Positions 54,991 to 64,000 of a stretch of 64,000 bases of DNA are shown here, piece by piece. Source of the stretch: Pedobacter sp. SL55 (lineage in GTDB: Bacteria; Bacteroidota; Bacteroidia; Sphingobacteriales; Sphingobacteriaceae); the NCBI RefSeq assembly GCF_026625705.1, contig NZ_CP113059.1, positions 1,922,001 through 1,986,000 of the forward strand. The letters run 5' to 3'. The position numbers and the translations under genes are program-made. A model generated the notes under the pieces. It did no database searches. It saw only the letters and a program-made list of their open reading frames with translations, and was not told where the DNA came from. Positions within the stretch are counted from its first letter, which is position 1. Every line of letters begins with the position of its first letter.

Positions 54991-56817
54991 TTAATCTTCT
55001 AATCTATTCCACCAGGTTCTTTTTAAAATGGTAACGATAACTGCTAAAATGGCTATAGTTACTAGCAACGGCAGGTACATACCGGTAATTAAATACATTG
55101 GAAATATGGTTAGGCACAATTGAGCAACAATACCAATGGCCACGTTAAACATATCGAGTTTGAAATTTTTGTTTTGTTGGAAAGAGGGGTTTTCTGCAGC
55201 TACTAATTGGTGTATAGGTTGCCAAAAGCCCCATGGTTTTACGGTGCTATAGAAAGATTTCAGTACTTTAATGTCGGTAGCGGGGGCGGTGTAAGTGCCA
55301 ATTAAACATCCGGCTAACGATAGTAAGAAAAGTGCTGGCCACCAAAATAGCGGCAGTCCGGTAGTAACGTAAGGCATTAATAGTGCTGCGCCAACTCCCA
55401 CAGCCATTCCCCAAAAAAAGCCATTGGCATTAAAGCGCCACCAATACCATTTTAAGCAGTTGGCAGCAACATAACCGCCATATAGGCCGCCTACAATCCA
55501 TTGTAAAATGTTATTCACATCTTTGGTTAAAAAACCAAAGCCTATTCCTGCGGCTACTACTACAACGCCTATAATGTAATTCATGTAAATAATTTTTTTG
55601 GTTGCTGCCGCTGGATTAATGTACTTGAGGTAAATATCGTTTACAATATAGGCTTGCGCCGCATTTAAGGTGCCGCTAAACGTGCCCATAAAAGCACCCA
55701 ATAATCCAGTAAGCACTAGGCCTAAAACTCCCACTGGTAAAAAGTTGTTAATTGTTGCAGGTAATATTCTTTCAAAATCGGTTACGCCATCTGGCCCTTT
55801 TAAGTACAATTGATTATAGTAGAGCAAAGCCAAAACCGTTAAGCCAGTTACCATAGAATAGCGGATTGGTAGTAGCACAATACTCACAAAACCTGTCATT
55901 TTGCTGGCTTCTTTTGGGCTGCGGGTACTTAAAATTTTCTGCATATCGTAATTTGGTGCTGGGCCTGCAAGAGAAGCAAAAACACCTTTGAGTAGCATCA
56001 TCATAAAGAAAGCTCCAAACAAGCTGAAACCATCTTCTTCTATTTTTTTATTGGCCTCGGCTGCAATGGCGCTCCAATCCATATCTAATTTCCAACTAAA
56101 AAATGGGGTATTCCATCCGGTAGGTACATTAAGCTTTTGGTTTTGTAAGTGCATTATCGCAATAACACCAATGGCTATGCAAGCTAAAGTCATGATGGCA
56201 TATTTAATGGCATCGCCCAAAACAATGCTGTGCATACCCCCTAAAATGGAATAGAACATGGCAAAAAGCGTAAATACAATGCCGTAAAAATGCGGTACAT
56301 ATTTAGCAGGTACAGTAAAAGGTATATAGTTTTGTACGTATTCCCAAGGGATAAAAATTTCAATAAATTTGCCCAAGCCAACAAAGCCATAAGCTAAGAA
56401 GCCCAAACAGCTAATTAAGGCAAATGCAATTACGATGGCGTGAGAGCCCGTTACCCCTTTTCCGGTTATTCCAAATCTTGTTTTTAACCATTCGGCGCCA
56501 GTAGTGGCGTTAGATCTTCTTAGCCATTTAGAAAGAAACATCATCATAAAAACCTGGTTAAATACCGGCCACAACCAAGGTATCCAAATGCTTTTAAAGC
56601 CGTATACGAAACAGAGTGAAACCATCCACATGGTGCCGCTAATGTCGAACATATCGCTGGCATCGCTTAATCCGAGCATATACCAAGGCAGTTTTTTGCC
56701 ACCCATAAGGTAACTTTCTTTGTCTTGCTTGGCTTTGTTTTTCATGTAAAAGCCAATCATTACCATGGTAATAAGGTAAACAACAAGAATGGCAATATCT
56801 ATTAGTTGTAAGTTCAT
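54991..56817 (-). CDS. Sodium:solute symporter (SSS family)
   Basis: A 608-residue inner-membrane protein of about fourteen helices. Typical SSS parts are [15 protein letters not shown] at the N-terminus, [21 protein letters not shown] and [19 protein letters not shown]. By position it imports mannobiose or longer manno-oligosaccharide from the periplasm for the GH130/epimerase step. Sugar and ion coupling are inferred. Confidence 0.9.
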   Translation of the reverse strand: MNLQLIDIAILVVYLITMVMIGFYMKNKAKQDKESYLMGGKKLPWYMLGLSDASDMFDISGTMWMVSLCFVYGFKSIWIPWLWPVFNQVFMMMFLSKWLRRSNATTGAEWLKTRFGITGKGVTGSHAIVIAFALISCLGFLAYGFVGLGKFIEIFIPWEYVQNYIPFTVPAKYVPHFYGIVFTLFAMFYSILGGMHSIVLGDAIKYAIMTLACIAIGVIAIMHLQNQKLNVPTGWNTPFFSWKLDMDWSAIAAEANKKIEEDGFSLFGAFFMMMLLKGVFASLAGPAPNYDMQKILSTRSPKEASKMTGFVSIVLLPIRYSMVTGLTVLALLYYNQLYLKGPDGVTDFERILPATINNFLPVGVLGLVLTGLLGAFMGTFSGTLNAAQAYIVNDIYLKYINPAAATKKIIYMNYIIGVVVVAAGIGFGFLTKDVNNILQWIVGGLYGGYVAANCLKWYWWRFNANGFFWGMAVGVGAALLMPYVTTGLPLFWWPALFLLSLAGCLIGTYTAPATDIKVLKSFYSTVKPWGFWQPIHQLVAAENPSFQQNKNFKLDMFNVAIGIVAQLCLTIFPMYLITGMYLPLLVTIAILAVIVTILKRTWWNRLED

Positions 56818-56930
56818 CTAGTGATCTATATGTTTTTATTTGTGAGATAGCTTGTTGCGATTTATCGGAGGAGCTTGCCACGAGTAAATTATCATTACGA
56901 TGTGTTAATGGTAGTTTACTCGTGAACGCT

Positions 56931-58055
56931 TCATTTGGTTTGGTATAGGTTTTTGGTGCTTAGCATTTTCTCAAACCATACTTTTTTGTTTTGGTAAAAT
57001 TTCTTGAAGTCTTTAGCAGATGCCTGCCCTTTGTAGGGTGCGTAATAGTGCATTTTTTTTGTTGATGGCATGTAGCCTGCGTTGCGCCACACCAACACAT
57101 AAGAAATAGGATAGTCTTTGATGGCTGGCCATAGTGTTCCTGTCCACCAACTTGGGTCTGGAATGTTTTCGAAACCTGTTTCTGCGAAAGCCGAAAGTTT
57201 GTTCTTTTCTGTGGCTAGTTTGGTAGTAATATCAAGTTGCTTTTTAACAGTGTTGATGAATTTTTTCTTTCCCTCAATGCCATATTGATATTGATCGAAG
57301 CTTAAAACATCTACTACATCATCTCCTGGGTAGCTTTCTAAAAATTCATTTTCGTTATCAAATTCGTTGGTGTTGTAAACCCAAATAAGGTTGTTTAACT
57401 TTTTTTGATTTTGCAAATAGTTTACGGTAAACCTCCAAATTGCTTTATACTCTTCTGGGGAGGTTGTGTTTCTTCCCCACCAAAACCATTTGCCCTTTAA
57501 CTCGTGAAACGGCCTAAATAAAACAGGAATTTCTTCGCCTTTGGCATTTTTTAAGCTTTGTAAGAAAACACTAACCCTATCAAGCCAGGTTTTGAAGATT
57601 TCGTGTTTTTCGCCATTTGGTAAAATAGATTTAACGGTGTGATGAGCTGTGTCCCAAGATGAACCATTGGTAAGTGGGTTATCGGCATGCCAGCTAATGG
57701 TAATTACCGCACCTTTTTGATGCGCAGTTTTGATGTATTCACGCATTTTGTCAAAAGGTACGCCATCCAAGTTTTTTTCTCGTTGATGTTCTATTTTTCC
57801 AAGGTCCCAGCCATATACTGCAGGATAATCGTTTACGGTTTCTTTGATGTCGCTTTTGCCAGGTTCGTACTTCCAGCCAACACCATAAGCCAAATCATCT
57901 TGATGGCCAAAAAGCACCTGTTTTTTGCTTAGCTTATGGAGGTTCTGGTAAAGTGCTTTGGTGGCTTTGGTGGCATTTTTATTACTTAATTCTTGCGCAT
58001 ATACTTGGCAGTGGCTACTGGTAGCTATTAACAAGAGTAATAAAATTTTCTTCAT
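56931..58055 (-). CDS. GH26 beta-mannanase
   Basis: A 374-residue secreted glycoside hydrolase with a Sec signal peptide (cut near residue 20). The acid/base is Glu185 in PFHELKGKWFWWG and the nucleophile Glu292 in FAETGFEN. These match GH26 endo-beta-1,4-mannanases, and the family blocks LFGHQDDLAYG and ISWHADNPLT are present. It would cut mannan or glucomannan to mannobiose for uptake. No lipobox is seen, so it may be periplasmic. Confidence 0.92.
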   Translation of the reverse strand: MKKILLLLLIATSSHCQVYAQELSNKNATKATKALYQNLHKLSKKQVLFGHQDDLAYGVGWKYEPGKSDIKETVNDYPAVYGWDLGKIEHQREKNLDGVPFDKMREYIKTAHQKGAVITISWHADNPLTNGSSWDTAHHTVKSILPNGEKHEIFKTWLDRVSVFLQSLKNAKGEEIPVLFRPFHELKGKWFWWGRNTTSPEEYKAIWRFTVNYLQNQKKLNNLIWVYNTNEFDNENEFLESYPGDDVVDVLSFDQYQYGIEGKKKFINTVKKQLDITTKLATEKNKLSAFAETGFENIPDPSWWTGTLWPAIKDYPISYVLVWRNAGYMPSTKKMHYYAPYKGQASAKDFKKFYQNKKVWFEKMLSTKNLYQTK

Positions 58056-58107
58056 AGTTTGTTTGGTTAAAAATGGTTTAGACTAAGATATACAGCAAAA
58101 TTATAGG

Positions 58108-59130
58108 TTAGTAAAACCCTACATCATCAATAAATATTTGCGAGGCAAAGCCACTAAACTCTTGAAAAGTGATGTACTCAATAGTTGCAGGATTGCCAAT
58201 GTTGATGAATGGTACTTGGTAGTCGGTCCATTTGCCTTCGTTAAGTAAGAGTTCATAGTTTCCTGCGGCAGGAGAAACTGTTATTCTTACTTTTTTGCCT
58301 TGTGTGCCTGGGCCTCCAAACATTGATATTTTAACCATGCTGTAACCTGCTGTTGAGAATTTAGAAACTAACCTGAAACGTACAGCAGAGAACGATTTAT
58401 GCGTCACGTCAATGGCAGAGGTTCCTCGTCTTGTGTTGGTAGTACTGGCTAAATTAAGCGAAGTGGTAGAATACGAAGTATTGGTCCAAGAATTCTTAAA
58501 GCCGTCGTCATAAATTACATGTTTTAACCCAAAGGTTTTGGTAGCTGTTACTGAGCCTACAGGAGTGGTAATTACCACTTGCCCAAAAGTTCCGCCTGTT
58601 GGCACTTTAATTTTTACTTGAGTTTGTGTGCTAGATACAATAGTAGCTGCTACTCCATTAATGGTTACCCCGGTTATTCCCTTGTAATAATTGCCGTTAA
58701 TGGTAATTTCGTCGTCAACTACACCTGCTCCAGGACTAAAATCATCGATTTGTGGGCCTGGTTGCTTAATTTGGAAGTTTAGGGTTGCTGTACCATATTT
58801 GGTGGTTACTTTAATTGGATTGTTGATTGGATCTGTAAGGTTGGCCGGAATTTTTACGGTAATGGTGTTATCGTCAGCGTAGGTTAGCGAGTCGGCAGCC
58901 AAAGTACCATTGAAATCTACTTCCGAAGTAGTGCTCAAATTGGTGCCCTTGATGATGATCCACTCGCCATAACCGATAGATTGCAATGAGGTATTTCTGT
59001 CGTTAAGGGTAGTTACCGAACTTAAGGTTGGCGGAGCGGTGTTTTCGCTGTTATCTTTTTTACAAGCACTAATAGCCATAAATGTGAGCAAAATTATGCT
59101 TGCATTTATATGTTTTTTGATCATTTTCAT
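58108..59130 (-). CDS. IPT/TIG-domain surface glycan-binding lipoprotein
   Basis: A 340-residue lipoprotein (lipobox ISAC, Cys23) with two IPT/TIG immunoglobulin-like domains (about residues 35-125 and 130-210) and a C-terminal glycan-binding-like beta domain. It lies just after susD in the mannan PUL, the usual place for a SusE/F-like surface glycan-binding protein. The start could be Met1 or Met3. Sugar specificity is inferred from context. Confidence 0.87.
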   Translation of the reverse strand: MKMIKKHINASIILLTFMAISACKKDNSENTAPPTLSSVTTLNDRNTSLQSIGYGEWIIIKGTNLSTTSEVDFNGTLAADSLTYADDNTITVKIPANLTDPINNPIKVTTKYGTATLNFQIKQPGPQIDDFSPGAGVVDDEITINGNYYKGITGVTINGVAATIVSSTQTQVKIKVPTGGTFGQVVITTPVGSVTATKTFGLKHVIYDDGFKNSWTNTSYSTTSLNLASTTNTRRGTSAIDVTHKSFSAVRFRLVSKFSTAGYSMVKISMFGGPGTQGKKVRITVSPAAGNYELLLNEGKWTDYQVPFINIGNPATIEYITFQEFSGFASQIFIDDVGFY

Positions 59131-59149
59131 CTTGAAAAAATTTCGTAAA

Positions 59150-60820
59150 TTACCAATTAGGATTGTTTTTGCCTTTTAGGGCAGTGTTTGAGTTGATTTC
59201 GTTGAGCGGTATAGGAAGCAACAAATTTTTTGCTTGACGCACTTTCGAGATGTTGTTCTGTCCGGTTCCAATTTTATTCATTACTTGCAAGTAAATTCCC
59301 CATCGCATTAAATCAAAGCGCCTAATGCCTTCCATGTTAAATTCTCTAGCTCGTTCTGCCAATACAAAACTGCGGAACTGCTCTGGTGTCATGTTGGCTG
59401 GTGCATAAGCTTCTGGTACTGGTATTGGGGTTTGCGGTAGTGGCGGAGCTGGCGTGTATAAAGGAAAGGAGCGAAGCCTCACTTTATTTAGTGCTGCATA
59501 GGCACTGCTATTTGCCCCATTAATTTCGTTTTCAGCTTCGGCTATCATTAAATAAACCTCCGAATAACGCATTAGGGGGTAAAAAGCATCGCTATTAGCC
59601 ACACTCGGATCTGCTACACTAGCGTATTTAATGGTGTAGGCACGTTCTGCGGTTGTGCTTCCTGTATTGTTATAGGTAATGCCGCCCACCACTTTGTATT
59701 GTGCCGCTTGCCACGATGGGTAAAAAATATAAGTACCTTGCAGTGTTTGATAATTATGGGTAATGCCATCTAGCACCCGTTCGTCTAAAACATCATAGTC
59801 GTTGTAATGGTTATTGGTAGTCCAAACGGCGCCTACACCAAAGGTAGAGCGAGCTGAGAAATAGTTATGAAGGTTATTAATGAATACAGTGCCAGCCAAA
59901 GATTGTAACTGCCACATTTGTTCTTTATTGTTTCTGCCGGCTATGCTCCATAGTTCTTTCCAGCTTTCTGTGAGGGAGTATTTTTCACTGTCAATTACTT
60001 CTTGTGCTTTGTCTCTTGCTAAGGTGTAATATGCTCTAGCATCTAAACCTTCTAAGCCTGCTACCACATTTTTGGTATAAGTGTAGTAGCCATTGTCTGT
60101 TCCGCCGCGTACGGTAATACTGCCCGTAGATGCTCCAGAGGCCATAGTTAGGTAGGTTTTGGCTAAAAAAGCTTTGGCTACTCCTTGGTTTACTCTGCCT
60201 GGTTCGCCAGCTTTGGCATGTCCCAATTGGAAAAGATTGGTTTCTGCTGCCTTAAAATCTGCAATCACTACTTCGTAAGTTTCTTTTACGGTAGCTCTTG
60301 GTACATTGGTTTCTGGATTGCTAGCCGATAGCGCTTTTAGTTTGATAGGCACGCCGCCATACAGTTGTACAAGTTGGAAGTAAGCCCAGCCACGTAAAAA
60401 GTAGGCTTCTCCCATGATACGTTTCTGGATATCGGGATCAATATCGGTAATGTTAGGGACGTTCTCTAAAACCGTATTTGCTCTGGCAATCATCGCGTAG
60501 CAGCCCACCCAAGGACCATCAACACCCCAGTAAGATTGCGGGTTGCCAGCACCAGTAGTGCCTAAATACCAATCGGCCCCAGATACGTGGTCATCGTCTA
60601 GTACGGTCATGTTCCAAAACGGTTGTTGAAATAATTCCCAAGAGTACAGTTCGTTATAAACGCCGTTAATGGCGGCTCTGGCATCGTTTTGGTTATTGTA
60701 AGAGTTTTCTGGCGAATAAAAAGAGTAGGGTTTTTCTTCTAAAGCTTTTTTGCATGAACTAGTGCTTAACAAAGCTAAGCCGAAAACTGATGCCATAAGA
60801 TAGGTTGAAATCGCTTTCAT
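59150..60820 (-). CDS. SusD/RagB nutrient-binding outer membrane lipoprotein
   Basis: A 556-residue SusD-type lipoprotein (lipobox STSSC, Cys23). Family blocks are NNQNDARAAINGVYNELYSW, GEAYFLRGWAYFQLVQLYGGVP and the C-terminal FNMEGIRRFDLMRWGIYLQV and NLLLPIPLNEIN. It follows susC and precedes the glycan-binding protein gene. It would bind manno-oligosaccharide at the surface. Confidence 0.94.
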   Translation of the reverse strand: MKAISTYLMASVFGLALLSTSSCKKALEEKPYSFYSPENSYNNQNDARAAINGVYNELYSWELFQQPFWNMTVLDDDHVSGADWYLGTTGAGNPQSYWGVDGPWVGCYAMIARANTVLENVPNITDIDPDIQKRIMGEAYFLRGWAYFQLVQLYGGVPIKLKALSASNPETNVPRATVKETYEVVIADFKAAETNLFQLGHAKAGEPGRVNQGVAKAFLAKTYLTMASGASTGSITVRGGTDNGYYTYTKNVVAGLEGLDARAYYTLARDKAQEVIDSEKYSLTESWKELWSIAGRNNKEQMWQLQSLAGTVFINNLHNYFSARSTFGVGAVWTTNNHYNDYDVLDERVLDGITHNYQTLQGTYIFYPSWQAAQYKVVGGITYNNTGSTTAERAYTIKYASVADPSVANSDAFYPLMRYSEVYLMIAEAENEINGANSSAYAALNKVRLRSFPLYTPAPPLPQTPIPVPEAYAPANMTPEQFRSFVLAERAREFNMEGIRRFDLMRWGIYLQVMNKIGTGQNNISKVRQAKNLLLPIPLNEINSNTALKGKNNPNW

Positions 60821-60838
60821 TTGATTATTTTGTTAAGG

Positions 60839-63800
60839 TTAAAAATTACAACGTAAAGAAAAATTGAAGGTTCTGTTGTTTGGGTATCCGCCTAAATCTA
60901 CACCAAATAGGGCTGGATTATCTCCGTAGCTGTTCATCTCTGGGTCGAAACCAGAATAATTGGTAAACGTTAATAGGTTGTTTACCCCTACAGCCACCCG
61001 CATTCTCGAAATTACGGTAGATTTTAGGGGAATGTCGTAACCTAAAGTCACGTTTTTAATCCTAACGAAACTACCATCTTCAACAAATCTTCTGCTAAAC
61101 AAAAGGTTTCTAAAGAACTGACGCATAATTTTCGGGCCAGTAGCATTGCTGTTGTCTTGGCCCGCAGTCCAAGCGCCATCGGCCATTTCTTGGGTTATGT
61201 TTTTGTTGGTGCCCAGGTTAGCATTAAACCTAGTGTTCATGTTAATAATATCGTTGCCTTGTACACCATTTACAAATACACTTAAATCAAATCGCTTGTA
61301 TTTAAAGTTATTGGTAAAACCAAAAGTGTAATCGGGGTTTACATCGCCAATAAAGGTTCTATCGCTTTGCGACATACTTGTTGGGTCGCCGTCTAGGTTC
61401 TTATACTTGATTTCTCCGATGGTGCGTAAAATAATAGCATTGCCTTGGTTAGTGTACTGGGGGTCGTTTCTTACTTCGGCTTCATTGTCGTAGTAGCCAT
61501 CCTCTACATAGCCGTAAAGCGCACCTATGGGTTTGCCCACCGTTTGTATAAATGGCGCATCGCAGTAGAAATGTTGCGGGCATATTGCTCGGTTACATCG
61601 GCGCTTAGGCTTAATATTTTATTTCTGTTAAAGGAGATGTTAAAATTTGAATTCCACTCGAAATCTTTGGCTTTAACTACTGTTCCGTTTAAGCTAATTT
61701 CTAAACCTTTGTTTTCTATAGAGCCAGAATTTACCAGTTTGGTTTTAAAACCTGTAGATGATGGAATGGTTAGGTTCTGCAATAAGTCGTCGGTTATTTT
61801 TTTGTAAGCTTCTATGGTTAGGTTTAGCCTATTTTTAAATAGACCCACATCTATACCAAGGTTGTAAGCACTGGTAGTTTCCCATTTTAGTTTCTCATTG
61901 GCCGGGCCAGCAAATATATCGTTAGCTAAACCTGTTTGTACAGCGCCGCCAAAAACATAGTTGTAAACACTCAATTTTGCTAAAGATGCATAAGATCCTA
62001 TGCCTTGGTTCCCTGTTTTTCCATAGCTGAAACGTAATTTTAAATCGCTGATGGTTTTTATGTTCTTCATGAAATCCTCGTTAGAGATTTTCCAAGCGGC
62101 TGCGGCCGATGGAAAACCTGCCCATTTGTTATTCTTGCCAAATTTGCTAGAACCATCTTGGCGATATGATAATGTTAAGAGGTAACGATCATCAAAACTG
62201 TAGTTTGCACGTCCTAAAAATGAAATCAAGGTAGATTGATAGCGATTGGTAACTACCAGCATAATTACTTCGCCGGCAGCAAGGTTTTCATTTTGTAGGT
62301 TATCGTTAGGGAAGGTTTTTGCTTCGGCTCTTTTGCTCTGTCCGTTGGTGCGTTCAAAAGTTCCTGCACCCATTACGTTCAAACTGTGTTTTTCAATTTT
62401 TTTGTCGTAAGTAAGAATGCTCTCAGAGGTAATGTTATTCCAAATGTTATCAGCCTTTAAGCCCCATCCTCTCATGGAGAAGCCTTCATAAACGCTTGTT
62501 GGATAATATTGGTCTCTCGCACTATTAGAATAGTTGAAACCTACATTCTGCCTAAATTTGAAATTATTCAAGAATTTGGCTTCCAGATAGTTGGAAGAGA
62601 AAATATTTAAGCCCCTTACTTTATTCAATACATCGTTTACATAGATGTACGGGTTGGTTATAAAAGCATCTCCTACACCATCGTAAGCAATAGGGTCTGA
62701 AATGGTAGAAGGAAAGGTTAGTGCCGAGCGAATTACTCCAGCACTTGCCGCATCAGATTTATCTGTGCCTGTTTTTACGCCGTTGGTTAGGGTGCTGGCC
62801 AATGAAGTGCTGGTTCCGATTTTAAAGGTTTTGCTAATGTTCCTGCCTAAGTTTAGGCCTAAACCAAATCTGTTATAGTCTGAATTTTGGATGGTTCCTT
62901 CTTGGTCTAAGTAATTAAAAGTGATACTGTGTGTACCAGCATCGGTACCACCATTGATATTTACCGAATAGTTTTGGTACAGGCCGCTGCGAAAAATTCT
63001 ATCTTGCCAATTGTTATTGTCGCCAATAAAATCCTGTGGTCCTTTGTCATAATAGGTTTGTCCGGGGTTGTTTGGGTCTGGAACATTTTCGCCCCTGTAA
63101 GGCAGGGTGTAAGCCGTACCTGTGTAAATGTTAGAGTTGGTGTAGGCCAAGTTCTGATAGGCCGCATATTCGGCGGCATTCAAAACATCCAGTCTTTTAG
63201 AAACCTGCGCCATTCCTGCTGTAAAGTTTGCTTCAATTTTGTCTTTGCCACTTTTCCCTTTTCTGGTAGTAATTAAAACTACGCCATTTGCACCACGAGA
63301 ACCATAAATTGCAGTTGCCGAAGCATCTTTTAAAATATCGATACTTTCAATATCATCTGGGTTGATGAAAGACATGGCGTTAAGCGTTTGTTTTTCGTCA
63401 TCGCCTATTGACATAGGAGTAGAACCAGAACTAGAGTTGTTAAACGGAACACCATCAATCACATATAGTGGCTCAGTGCCGCCTAAAAATGAGTTAGATC
63501 CTCTAATTCTAATGCTTAAACCTGCACCTGGGGCACCATCGTTTTGCGTAACGTTTACACCAGCAATCTTTCCCTGCATGGCTTGCAAAATATTGGTTGG
63601 AGCATCTCTAATAAATTCTTCTCGTTCCAATCTGGTTACAGAACCTGTTAGGTCGCTCTTTTTAACAGTGCCATAACCCACCACAACAATATTTGATAAT
63701 GTGGTGGCACTTTCTTTAAGCCTGATATTGAAATTTGTGGTACTGCCAATAGCTACTTGTTGTGGTTCCATCCCTAAATAAGAGAATACCAAGGTTTGCG

Positions 63801-64000
63801 CATTTGCTGGCGCCATAAGGCTAAAATTTCCATTCTCGTCTGTAATTGTAGAAATTTTTGAATTTTTGATACTTACAGAAGCACCTGGAAGTGGAGTACC
63901 GCTTTCGTTCACTAGCTTTCCTGTTAACTTTTTGTCTTGTGCCAAACACAAGGTAGTGGTTAACATACATACAAATACTGCCAATAAAATAGTGGTTAGT
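60839..64000 (-). pseudogene. SusC/RagA TonB-dependent transporter, frameshifted as read and cut by the window edge
   Basis: First gene of the mannan PUL. The visible N-terminus already lies in the signal peptide (LLAVFVCMLTTTLCLAQ), so the start codon is beyond the right edge. The regulatory-like domain, plug (SNIVVVGYGTVKKSDLTGSV) and barrel are clear. A C is missing at about 61554: the frame up to SLSADVTEQYARNISTAMR stops soon after, and the next frame reads PFIQTVGKPIGALYGYVEDG. Restoring one base gives at least 1048 residues. A sequence error is the simplest explanation. Confidence 0.92.

Overview
The window looks like a chromosomal segment of a Bacteroidota bacterium, most likely Sphingobacteriaceae (Pedobacter-like). 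The signs are two SusC/SusD polysaccharide utilisation loci, promoters of the TAnnTTTG type with no obvious Shine-Dalgarno sites, many SPII lipoproteins, an AguA/AguB agmatine route, and intergenic spaces filled with short inverted-pair repeats. The genus is inference; no rRNA is present.

Layout. 0.1-10.7 kb (mostly + strand): FKBP lipoprotein, TatD, asparaginase, a metallo-beta-lactamase/rhodanese protein next to a YpdA-like reductase, the agmatine genes aguB/aguA split by a four-helix-bundle gene, a GIY-YIG gene inside repeats, and fabG. 11-24 kb: housekeeping genes (L,D-transpeptidase, VWA-like membrane protein, FtsB-like protein, eno, tRNA-Pro, FMN reductase, ABC-2 exporter, carA, panB, RluA-type synthase). 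24.6-35.1 kb (- strand): a beta-glucan PUL (SusC, SusD, GH3, GH30), preceded by an unusual membrane sensor whose C-terminus is an IS1595-transposase-like zinc ribbon/HTH. 35-38 kb: small accessory genes and an orphan LuxR response regulator. 38.5-45.2 kb (- strand): a reactive-sulfur cluster (two YeeE/YedE halves, rhodanese-thioredoxin, TrxA, TPMT-like methyltransferase, MBL-rhodanese, TauE/SafE, Crp/Fnr regulator). 45-52 kb: Hsp70-like protein, a repeat protein, a PaoABC-like molybdenum oxidoreductase and an alcohol dehydrogenase. 52.5-64 kb (- strand): a complete beta-mannan PUL (SusC, SusD, surface glycan-binding protein, GH26, symporter, GH130, AGE epimerase) that runs off the right edge.

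How it works together. The two PULs bind and cut glycans at the surface and import the products. The mannan locus also encodes the inner-membrane symporter and the epimerase/phosphorylase pair that converts mannobiose to Man-Glc and then to Man-1-P. In the sulfur cluster, three separate transcription units carry the same 19-nt operator-like sequence, exactly 30 nt from the end of a TTTG -7 element, which argues for a single regulon probably run by the local Crp/Fnr protein.

Caveat. Five genes (eno, both susC genes, the Hsp70-like gene and the membrane sensor) each carry one single-base indel. Because eno is normally essential and most indels lie in short runs of one base, draft-sequence error is the simplest explanation. 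I annotate them as broken as read.
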